Positions 1 to 9,533 of a stretch of DNA of 64,000 nt are shown here, piece after piece. Every line of letters starts with the position of its first letter. The stretch's first letter is position 1. This stretch comes from Paracoccaceae bacterium (GTDB lineage: Bacteria > Pseudomonadota > Alphaproteobacteria > Rhodobacterales > Rhodobacteraceae). The DNA is taken from NCBI GenBank assembly GCA_019911965.1, contig JAIOJF010000017.1:1-64000 (forward strand), in the 5' to 3' direction. The position numbers and the translations under genes were made by a program. A model generated the notes under the pieces. The model saw only the letters and a list, made by a program, of their open reading frames with translations, was not told the DNA's origin and searched no databases.

Positions 1-834
1 GTCTTCGTTCTGCAGTCGACGTCGTATCCGGCCAACGACCACCTGATGGAACTGCTGATCATGATCGATGCGTTCCGCCGCTCGTCCGCGCGCCGCATCA
101 CCGCCGTCGTTCCCTATTTCGGCTATGCCCGCCAGGACCGCCGCACCAAGGCGCGCACGCCGATCTCGGCCAAGCTGGTGGCCAACCTGATCACTCAGGC
201 AGGCGTCGAGCGGGTGCTGACGATGGACCTGCACGCGGCCCAGATTCAGGGTTTCTTCGATCTGCCGGTGGATAACCTCTATGCCTCGCCGATCTTCGCG
301 ATGGATATCGCACACCACTTCGCGGACCTGAAAAGCGTGATGGTGGTGTCGCCGGATGTCGGCGGCGTCGGGCGTGCCCGCGAACTGGCGAAGCGGCTGG
401 ACCTCGATCTTGCCATTGTCGACAAGCGCCGCACCGCGCCCGGCGAGATTGCCGAGATGAACGTGATCGGCGATGTCTCGGGGCGCACCTGCCTGATCGT
501 GGACGATATCTGCGATACCGCGGGCACGCTGGTGAAAGCCGCCGAGACCCTGATCGAGAAAGGCGCCGCCGAGGTGCATGCCTATATCACCCACGGCGTG
601 TTGTCCGGCCCGGCGGTGGAGCGGATCGGCAATTCTGTGATGAAAAGCCTTGTCATCACCGATACGATCGAGGCCACGCCCGAGGTTCGCGCCGCCAAGA
701 AAATCCGCATGGTGCCGACCGCGCCGATCTTTGCACAAGCCATCCTGAACATCGCCAATGGCACTTCGGTATCGTCGCTGTTCGAGACCGACACGCTCAG
801 AACCATCTATCACGGCCATTTCGGCAACGAGTGA
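1..834 (+). CDS. prs: Ribose-phosphate pyrophosphokinase, 5' truncated by window edge
   Basis: The frame is open from the first base, so this is the C-terminal 277 residues of the enzyme that makes PRPP from ribose 5-phosphate and ATP, the precursor for nucleotides, histidine and NAD. Visible signatures are the flexible-loop region [20 protein letters not shown], the segment [17 protein letters not shown], and the PRPP-binding loop [13 protein letters not shown] near bases 495-533. The C-terminus is complete, ending in a TGA at 832-834. The natural start lies outside the window. A sulfotransferase-like gene follows on the same strand after 84 bp. Identification is secure from the family motifs; only the missing N-terminus is unknown. 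Confidence 0.97.
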   Translation, partial: VFVLQSTSYPANDHLMELLIMIDAFRRSSARRITAVVPYFGYARQDRRTKARTPISAKLVANLITQAGVERVLTMDLHAAQIQGFFDLPVDNLYASPIFAMDIAHHFADLKSVMVVSPDVGGVGRARELAKRLDLDLAIVDKRRTAPGEIAEMNVIGDVSGRTCLIVDDICDTAGTLVKAAETLIEKGAAEVHAYITHGVLSGPAVERIGNSVMKSLVITDTIEATPEVRAAKKIRMVPTAPIFAQAILNIANGTSVSSLFETDTLRTIYHGHFGNE

Positions 835-918
835 CCGGCCGGAAAACCGCCCTTCGATCCGTTCCGACCGCCGCACGCGCGGTTCCCCTCTGATCGTAAA
901 ACCGCTAGCCTTGCGTCC

Positions 919-1575
919 ATGTTCCTGTCACGCGGTCGCCGCTTCATCTTTGTCCATATCCCGAAAACCGGCGGCACCTCGCTGATGCTGGCGCTGGAAG
1001 CGCGTGCCATGAAGGACGACCTGCCGATCGGCGACACCCCGAAAGCCCGCCAGCGCAGACGCCGGCTGAAGGGGATCGAAACCACCGGGCGGCTCTGGAA
1101 ACATTCGCGGCTGGCCGACATCTACGGCCTGGCCACGCCTGAGGAGATCGAAAGCTTCTTCGTCTTCACGCTGGTGCGCAATCCCTGGGACCGGCTGGTC
1201 AGCTATCACGCCTGGCTGCAGGATCAGGATTTCGACCACCCCGCCGTCGCCCTGGCCAAAAGACTGGATTTCTCTGCCTTCCTGAACGCGCTCGAAATCC
1301 AGGCCTCGTTCCGCGCCAGCCCCGCCGCCAGCTATGTCACCGATGCAAACGGCAATGATCGCTGCGCCATGTATCTGCAACTGGAACATCTGGGGCGCGA
1401 TATCCCGGCGCTGGAGGCGCGTCTGGGCCTGCGGTTGCCGGATGTGGGGCGGGTCAATGCCTCAAACCGCAACCGCGACTGGCGGGGTTATTACAGCGAT
1501 GCCGATGCGGGCCTTGTGGCCGATATCGCAGCGGCGGATATCGCGCGGTTCGGCTATACCTTCGATGGCGTCTGA
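919..1575 (+). CDS. Sulfotransferase family 2-like protein
   Basis: This 218-residue protein has the two PAPS-binding signatures of Golgi/bacterial sulfotransferases: a 5'-phosphosulfate loop HIPKTGGTSL at residues 13-22 and a 3'-phosphate motif RNPWDRLVSYH at 87-97. Proteins of this family transfer sulfate from PAPS to a sugar or other acceptor, and in alphaproteobacteria they often sit near surface-polysaccharide genes. No such genes are adjacent here, so the acceptor is unknown. There is no signal peptide and no clear Shine-Dalgarno. The 3' end overlaps tail-to-tail by 22 bp with the convergent DMT transporter gene. Family assignment is good; biochemical role is inference. Confidence 0.8.
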   Translation: MFLSRGRRFIFVHIPKTGGTSLMLALEARAMKDDLPIGDTPKARQRRRRLKGIETTGRLWKHSRLADIYGLATPEEIESFFVFTLVRNPWDRLVSYHAWLQDQDFDHPAVALAKRLDFSAFLNALEIQASFRASPAASYVTDANGNDRCAMYLQLEHLGRDIPALEARLGLRLPDVGRVNASNRNRDWRGYYSDADAGLVADIAAADIARFGYTFDGV

Positions 1576-2447
1576 AGCTGGCCGCGCGGGCGGCGCGACA
1601 TCTGCACCGCCAGAATACCGGCGGTGATGATCGCAACGCCGATGAAATCGCGCGTGCTCATCGGCTCGCCCAGGATCACGAAGGCGATGGCCACGCCGAA
1701 GAACGGGTTCAGGAAGTGATAGGTCGCAGCCCGGGTCGAGCCGATCCGCCCGACCAGCAGGAACCAGACCCAGGTGGCCGCCAGCCCCGGCACCAGTGTG
1801 GTATAGATGAATGCCAGCACCAGTTCGGCAGTCCATGTGATGGAAACGGTTTCCAGCGCCAGTGCCGGCACCAGGAGAACCGCGCTGCCGACCAGCATCT
1901 GCAAGCCGACGATCATAAGCACATTGCCGCCCGAGGATGCGCCGCGCACCATCAGGGTTGCCACCGCCAGCGCCAGCACGCCGATGACGCAGATGAACAG
2001 ACCGAACGGGTCCGAGCCACCCCCCAGCCGCCCGCTCATGATCAGCGCCACACCGGCAAACCCTGCCAGAAGGCCAAGCGTGCCCAGCCAGCCGGTGCGT
2101 TCGCCCAGGAATACCCGGCTGAGAAAGGCCACGATCAGCGGCATCGACGAGGCGATGATCGCCGCAAGGCCCGCCTCGATCCACTGCATGGCAACGAAGA
2201 ACAGCCCAAGATAGAGCGCGTTCTGGCAGACGCCGAACACCACCGTGCTGATCCACTGGTTGCGGTTCAGCCGCATCGTCTGGCCCAAAGCCGCCGCCAG
2301 CGCCACCGCGATCAGCCCCGATATCAGGAACCGGAACGACAGCGACGAGATCGGCGGCGCATATTGCACGATGATCCGGGCCGAGGAAAAGGCGCTCGAC
2401 CACATGAAGACGAAGGCGACGCCCATTACCGCTGACCGGATATCCAA
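1554..2447 (-). CDS. EamA/DMT-family permease
   Basis: This 297-residue, very hydrophobic protein has about ten predicted membrane segments arranged as two EamA halves (roughly residues 8-140 and 150-285), the usual length and layout of drug/metabolite-superfamily exporters such as RhaT, YdcZ or RarD relatives. The N-terminus has a first helix containing the FMWSSAF motif typical of this family. It would sit in the inner membrane and probably exports an amino acid or small metabolite; the substrate cannot be told from sequence. It is convergent with the sulfotransferase gene and lies downstream of the HU gene on the same strand, separated from it by a terminator, so it probably has its own promoter. 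Confidence 0.85.
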   Translation of the reverse strand: MDIRSAVMGVAFVFMWSSAFSSARIIVQYAPPISSLSFRFLISGLIAVALAAALGQTMRLNRNQWISTVVFGVCQNALYLGLFFVAMQWIEAGLAAIIASSMPLIVAFLSRVFLGERTGWLGTLGLLAGFAGVALIMSGRLGGGSDPFGLFICVIGVLALAVATLMVRGASSGGNVLMIVGLQMLVGSAVLLVPALALETVSITWTAELVLAFIYTTLVPGLAATWVWFLLVGRIGSTRAATYHFLNPFFGVAIAFVILGEPMSTRDFIGVAIITAGILAVQMSRRPRGQLQTPSKV

Positions 2448-2472
2448 GTGCCCGCTCCCTTATGGCCGGAAC

Positions 2473-2499
2473 GAAAAAGGCCGCCGTCGCGGCGACCTT
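2473..2499 (-). terminator. Rho-independent terminator of the HU gene
   Basis: On the minus strand a ten-pair stem (AAGGTCGCCG with CGGCGGCCTT, one G-T wobble) with a CGA loop is followed by TTTTTC. It starts 38 bp after the HU stop codon and before the DMT gene start, so it would end HU transcription. Confidence 0.8.
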
Positions 2500-2536
2500 G
2501 TTCGCTAGTCGCGCGGGCATGACGCCCGGTTGCGTG

Positions 2537-2824
2537 TCAGCCGTTGATCACGTCTTTCAATGCCTTGGCAATGGTGACCTTGACCACGCGGTCGGCTTCT
2601 TTCGCCATCTGCTCGCCGGTGGCGGGATTGCGCACCATGCGGGCGGGGCGGTCGCGGCACATGAACTTGCCCAGACCCGGCAGCGTGACAGCACCTCCGG
2701 CAGCAACCTCTTTCGAGATGATGTCGGTCAGGGCTTCCAGCATCCGGTTGGCCGACGCCTTGTCGCTGCCGGCGGCTTCCGCCAATGCGGCGACGAGCTG
2801 GGTCTTGGTCATGGGTTTCATCAT
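2537..2824 (-). CDS. hup: HU-family nucleoid DNA-binding protein
   Basis: This 95-residue basic protein has the whole HU/IHF fold: an N-terminal helical dimerisation part beginning MTKTQLVAALAEAAGSDK, the GLGKF turn, and the DNA-embracing arm RPARMVRNPATGE around residues 59-72. It bends and compacts DNA as a dimer. The start is supported by AGGA upstream of 2824, although a second ATG follows at once and a third (MTKTQ) four codons later. The arm has the RNPATGE form usual for HU rather than IHF. The gene is monocistronic, with a clear hairpin terminator after it. An unusual cysteine sits in the sheet (GKFMCRDRP), which is not a known functional residue. Confidence 0.93.
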   Translation of the reverse strand: MMKPMTKTQLVAALAEAAGSDKASANRMLEALTDIISKEVAAGGAVTLPGLGKFMCRDRPARMVRNPATGEQMAKEADRVVKVTIAKALKDVING

Positions 2825-3128
2825 TGTCTGGTTCCTGTTCGTTGTTATACGACCCCTTGGGTCTGATTGGCCGCATTTAACTAGATCATGCGGGGCAACT
2901 CAATCTTTTGTCGCCCGGTTTCAAAGGGAATCTGCCTTTTTTGCGCGAATTTCAGCGGAAAACGGCGACGCTGGCACCGGGGCGGTTTCCGGCATTGTGC
3001 GGATATCGTGACGGAAGCGGCTTCGCCGAAGCTTCAGGCCAGGTGATTCCAAGGCCAGAATGCCTGCGCTCGGTCCCGGAAAATCAACCTGCGCAGGATA
3101 TTTCCGAACGTTGAAGCAGGTCCCTCTG
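2825..3128. other. Intergenic region with HU promoter, no gene seen
   Basis: This 304-bp stretch lies upstream of hup and beyond the 3' end of the acyl-CoA synthetase gene. Both neighbours read on the minus strand, so it must contain the hup promoter. Short frames in it lack plausible starts and family features. A short palindrome CCTGCGCAGG occurs near 3090. I see no RNA gene or repeat. Confidence 0.5.
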
Positions 3129-4688
3129 TCAGGATACCTGCCGCTCACGGCCTTCCCAGAACGGTGCCCTGAGGTCACGCTTCAGCACCTTGCCCGCGCC
3201 CGACAGCGGCAGCGGTTCGCTGCGCATCTCGACGCTTGCCGGGCATTTGTAATGCGCAATCAGATCGCGGCAATGGTCGATTACCTGTCGCTCGCTCAAT
3301 TCCGCACCCGGGGCCGGCACGATGATTGCGTGGACAGCCTCGCCCCATTTTTCACTCGGGATGCCGACCACGGCCACCTCGGCAACGCCGGCAAGTTTGG
3401 AAATCGCGTTCTCCACCTCGGCGGAATAGACGTTCTCGCCGCCGGTGATCACCATGTCTTTCAGCCGGTCAGCGATGAAGATGAAACCATCCTTGTCCAT
3501 CCAGCCGGCATCGCCGGTACGCACCCAGCCATCGACCATCGCCTGCGCCGTCGCCTCGGGCTTGTTCCAGTAGCCAAGCATGGTATTCGCACCCCGCGCC
3601 CAGACCTCGCCGACCTCGCCACGCGGCAATTCGCGGCCATCCTCGGCGGCGATCTTTGCCTCGTTGCACAGAACCGCCTGCCCGGCTGCCCGCAGGCGGC
3701 CCTGGTTGTCCGCGTCGAAATTGTGCCATTCCGGCCCGCACATCGTGATGACCGGCGAGGTTTCCGTCTGCCCGTAGGCCTGCGCCCAGCGCACGTTCGC
3801 CAACAGCTTCAGGCCCTTGCGAATCGTCCCCTCGGGCATCGGCGACGCGCCGTAGACCACGCTTTCAAGGCTGGCCAGCCTTGCCGCATCGAAACCTGGA
3901 TCGTCCAGCACCATCCGCGCCATCGTCGGCACCAGCAACACATCGGTGACCTTGTAGGCGTCAATCGCATCGATGGTGCCTGCGGGCGTGAAGGCCGGGA
4001 TGAAGGCATGGGTGCCGCCGCTGACAGTGGTGCCCATCGAATAGGCGCCATCGGCAATGTGAAACATCGGTGCCGCATGCAGGTAGACCGCCCCGGCGCG
4101 AAGCTTCAGCATGCCGGCAAGGGCAACGCCGCTGGACCATAGCCCGCGATGCGGCAGCATCACGCCTTTGGGAAAGCCGGTGGTGCCGCCGGTGTAGAAT
4201 ATCCCGGCCAGATCCTCGCCTCCCGCACCGGCATCATCGATTGCCTCACTTGCCGCGATCAGGGCCTCGTAGCTTTGATAGCCGTCCGGGGCCGGGCCGT
4301 CGCCAAGATGGATTTTCACCTTCACGCCGCCAGCCTCGGCCAGGATCGCCCCGGCCATCGGCAGGAATTTGTCGTCGATGATCAGCACTTCGGTGCCGGA
4401 ATCATTCAGCGCATAGGCGTTCTCGGACGCCGACCAGCGCAGGTTCATCGGCATGACCACCGCGCCCAGCCACCAGCAGGCAAAATAATACTCGAAATAG
4501 CGGTCGGAATTCAGCGCCAGTATCGCGACCCGATCACCCTTCGCCACCCCGCAGGACGACAGACCGGCGGCAAGCCGGGCGACGCGATCATTGAACTCGG
4601 TCCATGTCCTTCGCCGCTCGCCCATGATCGTGGCAAGGCCGTCCGGGTTTTTCCGCGCGTTTTCGCGAATGGTCTGCGTCAGATACAT
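3129..4688 (-). CDS. Acyl-CoA synthetase (AMP-forming), fatty-acid CoA ligase type
   Basis: The 519-residue protein belongs to the ANL adenylate-forming family. It has the phosphate-binding motif FYTGGTTGFPKGVMLPH, the adenine motif AQAYGQTETSP, the hinge region TGDAGWMDKDGF and RLKDMVITGGENVYSAEVE, and the C-terminal lysine in GAGKVLKRDLR. It would activate a carboxylic acid as acyl-AMP and pass it to CoA. The start at 4688 (MYLTQTIRENARKNPDGLA) is chosen because AGGAGGG stands just upstream; an in-frame ATG 18 codons earlier lacks this. It lies downstream of AMP nucleosidase on the same strand with a 115-bp gap, so may be a separate unit. Substrate length is unknown; similarity is to the medium/long-chain FadD3/AlkK-like group. 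Confidence 0.9.
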   Translation of the reverse strand: MYLTQTIRENARKNPDGLATIMGERRRTWTEFNDRVARLAAGLSSCGVAKGDRVAILALNSDRYFEYYFACWWLGAVVMPMNLRWSASENAYALNDSGTEVLIIDDKFLPMAGAILAEAGGVKVKIHLGDGPAPDGYQSYEALIAASEAIDDAGAGGEDLAGIFYTGGTTGFPKGVMLPHRGLWSSGVALAGMLKLRAGAVYLHAAPMFHIADGAYSMGTTVSGGTHAFIPAFTPAGTIDAIDAYKVTDVLLVPTMARMVLDDPGFDAARLASLESVVYGASPMPEGTIRKGLKLLANVRWAQAYGQTETSPVITMCGPEWHNFDADNQGRLRAAGQAVLCNEAKIAAEDGRELPRGEVGEVWARGANTMLGYWNKPEATAQAMVDGWVRTGDAGWMDKDGFIFIADRLKDMVITGGENVYSAEVENAISKLAGVAEVAVVGIPSEKWGEAVHAIIVPAPGAELSERQVIDHCRDLIAHYKCPASVEMRSEPLPLSGAGKVLKRDLRAPFWEGRERQVS

Positions 4689-4803
4689 GGCATCCCTCCT
4701 GATCTTGCTGAACATCTTTTCGCGGATGACACCTTGCGGCAAGCAGTTTCAGCAGCACCGGTCCGAACGGGGATACTCCCGTCCCGCAATCCCGGCGGCG
4801 GGA

Positions 4804-6285
4804 TCACAGAAACGCGGTTTCCTCGAACGAGCGCAGCTTGCGCGAATGCAGCCGGTCCAGCGGCATGTCGCGCAACGCCTCCAGCGCGCGGATGCCGATC
4901 TTCAGATGCCGCGAAACCTGGCTACGGTAGAATTCGGTCGCCATGCCGGGCAGTTTCAACTCGCCATGCAGCGGCTTGTCCGACACGCATAACAGCGTGC
5001 CGTAGGGCACGCGAAAGCGAAAGCCGTTGGCGGCGATGGTAGCGCTTTCCATATCCAGCGCCACCGCGCGCGACTGGCTGAGGCGCTGCACCGGGCCGGA
5101 TTGATCGCGCAGTTCCCAGTTGCGGTTGGCGATAGTCGCCACCGTGCCGGTGCGCATGATGCGCTTCAGGTCATAGCCGGAAAACTCGGTCACATCCGCC
5201 ACCGCCTGTTCCAGCGCCACCTGCACCTCGGCCAGTGCCGGGATCGGCACCCAGACCGGAAGATCGTCGTCCAGCACGTGATCCTCGCGCAGATAGGCAT
5301 GCGCCAGCACGTAATCGCCAAGGCTTTGCGAGTTCCGCAACCCGGCGCAATGGCCCAGCATCAGCCAGACATGCGGGCGCAGCACCGCGATATGATCGGT
5401 GGCGGTCTTGGCGTTGGAGGGGCCGACACCGATATTGACCAGCGTGATCCCCGCCCCGCCCGGGCGTTTCAGATGATATGCCGGCATCTGCGAATTGGTC
5501 ACGGATTCCGCAATCGCCTCGCCCGCGCGATAGGCGATATTGCCGGGGGCAATGAATTCGTCATAACCGGCGTCCGGGTCAGCCAATGCCACCTCGGCGT
5601 AACGGGCAAATTCATCGACGTAAAACTTGTAGTTGGTGAACAGGACATGGTTCTGGAAATGATCGGCCCCGGTCGCGGTGTAATGCGCCAGCCGCGCCAG
5701 CGAATAATCGATCCGCTGCGCCGTGAACAGCGCCAGCGGCGCGGTGCCATCGGGATCGCGCATCAGGTAGCCATTGACGATATCGTCATTGGTGGTGGCA
5801 AGGTCCGGCACATCGAAAATGTCGCGCAGCGGCACGCCGGGTGAACTGCCATCGGGCACCGTTACTTCACCGTCGGCGGGCAATGCGAAATGCAGCGGAA
5901 TCGGCGTGGTGGATGGCCCGATGGTCACCGCGACGCCGTGGTTTTCGATCAGCAGCGCGATCTGCTGGCGCAGGTAATTGCGAAACAGATCAGGCCGGGT
6001 GATCGTGGTGGCATAGGTGCCGGGTTCCGCGACATGGCCAAAAGACAGGCGGCTGTCGACACGGGCATAGGACCGCGTGGTAATGCGGATTTCCGGATAA
6101 CAGGCCCGCGCGCGATGTTTGGGTGCCGGACCAGTGATGATCGCCTGGAACTGCTCGCGCAGGAACGCCGTCGCCTCGTCATAGATCATTTCCAGCCGGG
6201 CCACGGCGGCGTCGGGATCGCTGAAATCCTCGGGCGCGTGTTGCACCGGCATCAGCAGCGGCAGCGCGGGATCGTCGGGGATCAT
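4804..6285 (-). CDS. amn: AMP nucleosidase
   Basis: This 493-residue protein matches the length of bacterial AMP nucleosidase, which hydrolyses AMP to adenine and ribose 5-phosphate. The N-terminal domain contains the regulatory region starting after PEDFSDPDAAVARLEMIYDE. The C-terminal purine nucleoside phosphorylase-like domain includes GITLVNIGVGPSNAKTATDH and the acidic stretch ALDMESATIAANGF, a family signature around the base-binding acid. Its ATG overlaps the adenine deaminase stop by four bases (ATGA), so the two are translationally coupled: adenine made here is the substrate of the upstream gene product. The pair would drain AMP to hypoxanthine and ribose 5-phosphate for energy homeostasis or purine salvage. 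Confidence 0.93.
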   Translation of the reverse strand: MIPDDPALPLLMPVQHAPEDFSDPDAAVARLEMIYDEATAFLREQFQAIITGPAPKHRARACYPEIRITTRSYARVDSRLSFGHVAEPGTYATTITRPDLFRNYLRQQIALLIENHGVAVTIGPSTTPIPLHFALPADGEVTVPDGSSPGVPLRDIFDVPDLATTNDDIVNGYLMRDPDGTAPLALFTAQRIDYSLARLAHYTATGADHFQNHVLFTNYKFYVDEFARYAEVALADPDAGYDEFIAPGNIAYRAGEAIAESVTNSQMPAYHLKRPGGAGITLVNIGVGPSNAKTATDHIAVLRPHVWLMLGHCAGLRNSQSLGDYVLAHAYLREDHVLDDDLPVWVPIPALAEVQVALEQAVADVTEFSGYDLKRIMRTGTVATIANRNWELRDQSGPVQRLSQSRAVALDMESATIAANGFRFRVPYGTLLCVSDKPLHGELKLPGMATEFYRSQVSRHLKIGIRALEALRDMPLDRLHSRKLRSFEETAFL

Positions 6286-8102
6286 GGCTCAACCTCGTCA
6301 AACAGATCAACCACCTCGAAGCTGCGGACATCGACCAGCCCCTTGTCGGAAATCCTGAGTTCCGGGATCACCACCAGCGCCAGCAGGGAATGCTGCATGA
6401 AGCCGTTATTGATCGTCGCGCCGCACTCTGCCATCGCCTCGACCATCGCTTGCGCGCGCGCGGCGACCTCGGCGGCGGGCGCGTCCGACATCAGCCCGGC
6501 AATCGGCAATTCGACCAGCGCCAGTTCCGCGCCGTCCTTCCAGACACTCACGCCGCCGCCAACCTCGCCCAGCCGGTTCGCTGCCTTCGCCATCATCTCG
6601 CGGTCGGTGCCGACCACGATCATGTGGTGGCTGTCATGCGCCACGGTCGAGGCGATCGCCATCCGGCCCTTGTAGCTGAAGCCCGAGACGAAGGCGTTGG
6701 TCACCTGCCCGGTGCCGCGATGGCGCTCGACCAGCGCGATCTGGCAGATATCCCGGGCCTCGTCGCCCTCGACCAGCCCGTCATGCACCCCGAGTTCGGC
6801 ATGCAGCGCCTTGGTCGGGGCCTGGTTTTCCACCACGCCGATTACCTTCACCCGCGCGGTATTGGCGCCTTGCGGGGCCTTGATGGCAAAATCGCCCGCC
6901 TCCAGCACTTTGCCCAGATTGACGGTCCGGCGCACATCGTCGGGCCAGTCGAACGGCGCGACCTCGGCCAGCAATTCGCCGCCCTTGGCAATGGCGCGGC
7001 CGCGCGCGATCACAAGGTTGATCGGCAGCGTCGTCAGATCGTCGGTCAGGATCACATCCGCCCGCCGCCCCGGCGTGATCGAGCCCAATTCGCGCTCCAG
7101 CCCGAAATGGCAGGCGGTGTTGATCGTCGCCATCTGCAGGGCAATCAGCGGCTCCAGCCCGCAGGCGATGGCGTGGCGCACCACCCGGTTCATGTGCCCC
7201 TCATGCACCAGCGTGCCGGAATGGCTGTCATCGGTGCAAAGGATGAAATTCCGCGGGTCCAGCCCCTTTTCCGTCACCGCCGTGATCTGGCTTTCGACAT
7301 CGTACCAGGCCGAGCCGAGCCTCAGCATCGCCCGCATCCCCTGACGCACCCTGGCTATCGCGTCCGCCTCGCAGGTGCCTTCGTGATCATCCGCCGGGCC
7401 ACCGGCGACATAGGCCGAAAAATCCGTCCCCAGATCGGGGCTGGCATAATGGCCGCCGACGGTCTTGCCGGCATTTTGCGTCGCGGCGATCTCCGCCAGC
7501 ATTTTCGGATCGGCATTGATCACGCCGGGGAAATTCATCATCTCGCCCAGCCCGATGATGCCGGGCCATTGCATCGCTTCGGCCACATCCTCGGGGCCAA
7601 GCTCGAACCCGGTGGTTTCCAGCCCCGGCGCGGATGGCGCGCACGAGGGCATCTGCGTGAAGATATTCACCAACTGGCCCTCGGCATCGTCATGCATCAG
7701 CCGCACGCCGCGCAGGCCAAGCACATTGGCGATCTCGTGGGGGTCGTGGAACATCGTGGTGGTGCCGTGCGGGATCACGGCGCGGGCGAACTGGCCGGGC
7801 GTAAGCATGCCGCTTTCGATATGCATATGGGCATCGCACAGACCGGGAATGGCGTATTGGCCGGCGGCGTCGATAACCTCCGTCTCAGGCCCGATGCAAT
7901 GGCTGGCATCGGGGCCGCAATAGGCGAACCGCCCCGAGGCGATGGCGATATCGCTGCCGGCGATCACCTCGCGCGAGTGGACATTCACCCAGGCGCAGTT
8001 GCGGATGACCAGATCGGCCTTTTGCCGCCCGGCGGCAACGCCAACCAGATGCGGCGCGCATTCGGCCCAGGATTTCAGCGGTTGTGGGGTGATTGTTTCC
8101 AT
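6282..8102 (-). CDS. ade: Adenine deaminase
   Basis: The 606-residue protein is an amidohydrolase-superfamily adenine deaminase of the bacterial Ade (not Add-like) type, turning adenine into hypoxanthine and ammonia. The metal-site motif DAHMHIESGM follows the beta-strand YAIPGLC. Other family blocks are HGTTTMFHDPHEIANVLG, CTDDSHSGTL and the C-terminal domain with HDSHHMIVVGTD. The start METITPQPLK at 8102 fits homologues. A more distal in-frame start would add 24 residues with no family match. The Shine-Dalgarno is weak. It overlaps amn by four bases and lies 90 bp downstream of the dipeptidase gene. Confidence 0.94.
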   Translation of the reverse strand: METITPQPLKSWAECAPHLVGVAAGRQKADLVIRNCAWVNVHSREVIAGSDIAIASGRFAYCGPDASHCIGPETEVIDAAGQYAIPGLCDAHMHIESGMLTPGQFARAVIPHGTTTMFHDPHEIANVLGLRGVRLMHDDAEGQLVNIFTQMPSCAPSAPGLETTGFELGPEDVAEAMQWPGIIGLGEMMNFPGVINADPKMLAEIAATQNAGKTVGGHYASPDLGTDFSAYVAGGPADDHEGTCEADAIARVRQGMRAMLRLGSAWYDVESQITAVTEKGLDPRNFILCTDDSHSGTLVHEGHMNRVVRHAIACGLEPLIALQMATINTACHFGLERELGSITPGRRADVILTDDLTTLPINLVIARGRAIAKGGELLAEVAPFDWPDDVRRTVNLGKVLEAGDFAIKAPQGANTARVKVIGVVENQAPTKALHAELGVHDGLVEGDEARDICQIALVERHRGTGQVTNAFVSGFSYKGRMAIASTVAHDSHHMIVVGTDREMMAKAANRLGEVGGGVSVWKDGAELALVELPIAGLMSDAPAAEVAARAQAMVEAMAECGATINNGFMQHSLLALVVIPELRISDKGLVDVRSFEVVDLFDEVEP

Positions 8103-8192
8103 GTCCCAGTCTTTCACTTGTTGCCGATGGCGACAAGACAAATCTTGACCGGATGGTAAGAATTGCCCGGCCACTGGCGGCCGGACGATTGC

Positions 8193-9368
8193 TTATTGCG
8201 GCAGCATTTCGCGCAGGAACCGCACCATATTGCCGCCCATCACGGCGGCGATATCAGCGTCCGCCATGCCCTGCACCTGCAATTCATGGGTCAGGGCCGC
8301 CAGTTCCGACGTGTCGAACGCGGTCTCCACCGCCCCGTCGAAATCCGAACCGAGCGAGACATGATCCACCCCGACCAACGCCACCGCCGCGATGATCGCC
8401 CCGGCCACACCGGCGGGTGAGGTATCGCAGGTCACTTCCTCCCAATAGCCGATGGCGATCAACCCGCCTCGGGCGGCGATCTGTTGCATCAGATCGTCGG
8501 GGATATTGCGCTTGGCCTGGCAATGGCTGTGAATGCCGGTATGGCTGACCACCAGCGGGCGTTCCGTCATCGCCAGAACCTCGCGCACCACCTGCAGGCT
8601 GGAATGCGCGACATCGACGATCATCTGCCTGGCTTCCAGATCCTTGACGATGGCGCGGCCAAACGGCGTCAGCCCGGCTTCGGATTGCCCGTGCAACGAG
8701 CCGCCAAGCCGGTTGTCGAAGAAATGCTGCAGGCCGACCATGCGGAACCCGGCATCGAACAGGCGGTCAAGATTGGCGCGGCTGCCATCCAGCGCATGGC
8801 CGCCCTCTGCCCCCAGCAGCGCCCCGACCTGTTTGCTGCCACTCGCGCGGGCCTCCAGCAGCGCCTCAAGATCGGCGCGGCTGCGGATGATGCGCAGGGT
8901 TTCGGGCTGGGCGGCCTGCATCTCGTGCAGTTTCTGCGACTGATACAGCGCACGCTCGATCCGGCTGTCCCAGGTCCGCTGCGGCCAGAGCTGCGCCATC
9001 GACAAAATCGTGATGTTGTCGCTGGCATCGGCGGAATTGCTGTCATAATTCAGTCCCGAGGGGCTTTTGGTGACGGTGGTGAACATCTGAAGCGCTACAT
9101 TGCCCTCGATCAGGCGCGGAAAATCGACCTGCCCGCGGCTGCCGCGATCCAGCAGATTGCGGTTCCACATCAAGGGGTCCGCATGCCAGTCGCCGACCAC
9201 CAGCGTGGCATGCAGCGCCCGTGCCGCGTCCGATACCGGCCAGGGCGCATGTGCGATCACCCGGTTCTGGCCCTTCTCCACGATCCCCGGCGCGAAGGCG
9301 AAGAATCCGAGCCCGCCTGCCAGCGCAAGATTAAGCAATACCAGAAACGCAATCTTCAGTTTTTGCAT
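8193..9368 (-). CDS. Membrane-anchored dipeptidase, peptidase family M19
   Basis: The 391-residue protein starts with a short cytoplasmic segment and one hydrophobic helix (residues 5-25), then a renal-dipeptidase-like barrel facing the periplasm. Metal ligands expected for M19 are visible: the HxD in VGDWHADP, the glutamate in LLGAEGGHAL, the histidines in VDVAHSS and SHTGIHS, and the aspartate in SLGSDFDGAV. It would cleave dipeptides, possibly D-amino-acid-containing ones from peptidoglycan. Start 9368 is supported by GGAGG seven bases upstream. It precedes ade on the same strand. Confidence 0.9.
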   Translation of the reverse strand: MQKLKIAFLVLLNLALAGGLGFFAFAPGIVEKGQNRVIAHAPWPVSDAARALHATLVVGDWHADPLMWNRNLLDRGSRGQVDFPRLIEGNVALQMFTTVTKSPSGLNYDSNSADASDNITILSMAQLWPQRTWDSRIERALYQSQKLHEMQAAQPETLRIIRSRADLEALLEARASGSKQVGALLGAEGGHALDGSRANLDRLFDAGFRMVGLQHFFDNRLGGSLHGQSEAGLTPFGRAIVKDLEARQMIVDVAHSSLQVVREVLAMTERPLVVSHTGIHSHCQAKRNIPDDLMQQIAARGGLIAIGYWEEVTCDTSPAGVAGAIIAAVALVGVDHVSLGSDFDGAVETAFDTSELAALTHELQVQGMADADIAAVMGGNMVRFLREMLPQ

Positions 9369-9533
9369 GACATCCTCCATCCCACGGCAGGCGGAATGAA
9401 CCATAGTACACGCAGGAAGGGAACCAAATTCACGCCATGTGCCGCAGCGACAGGGCGTGGCACGACGGACTCAGCCAGCGCCACAACGCCGCAAATCGTG
9501 ACAAAATGCTTGTGATTGCGCCGGATTACAGGC

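Noticed and set aside
2825-2900. SOS box near GTTCCTGTTC upstream of hup
   Set aside because: The two GTTC words are spaced by two bases, not seven.
6390-8159. 589-codon plus-strand open frame
   Set aside because: It is the antisense shadow of the adenine deaminase gene and shows no family motif.
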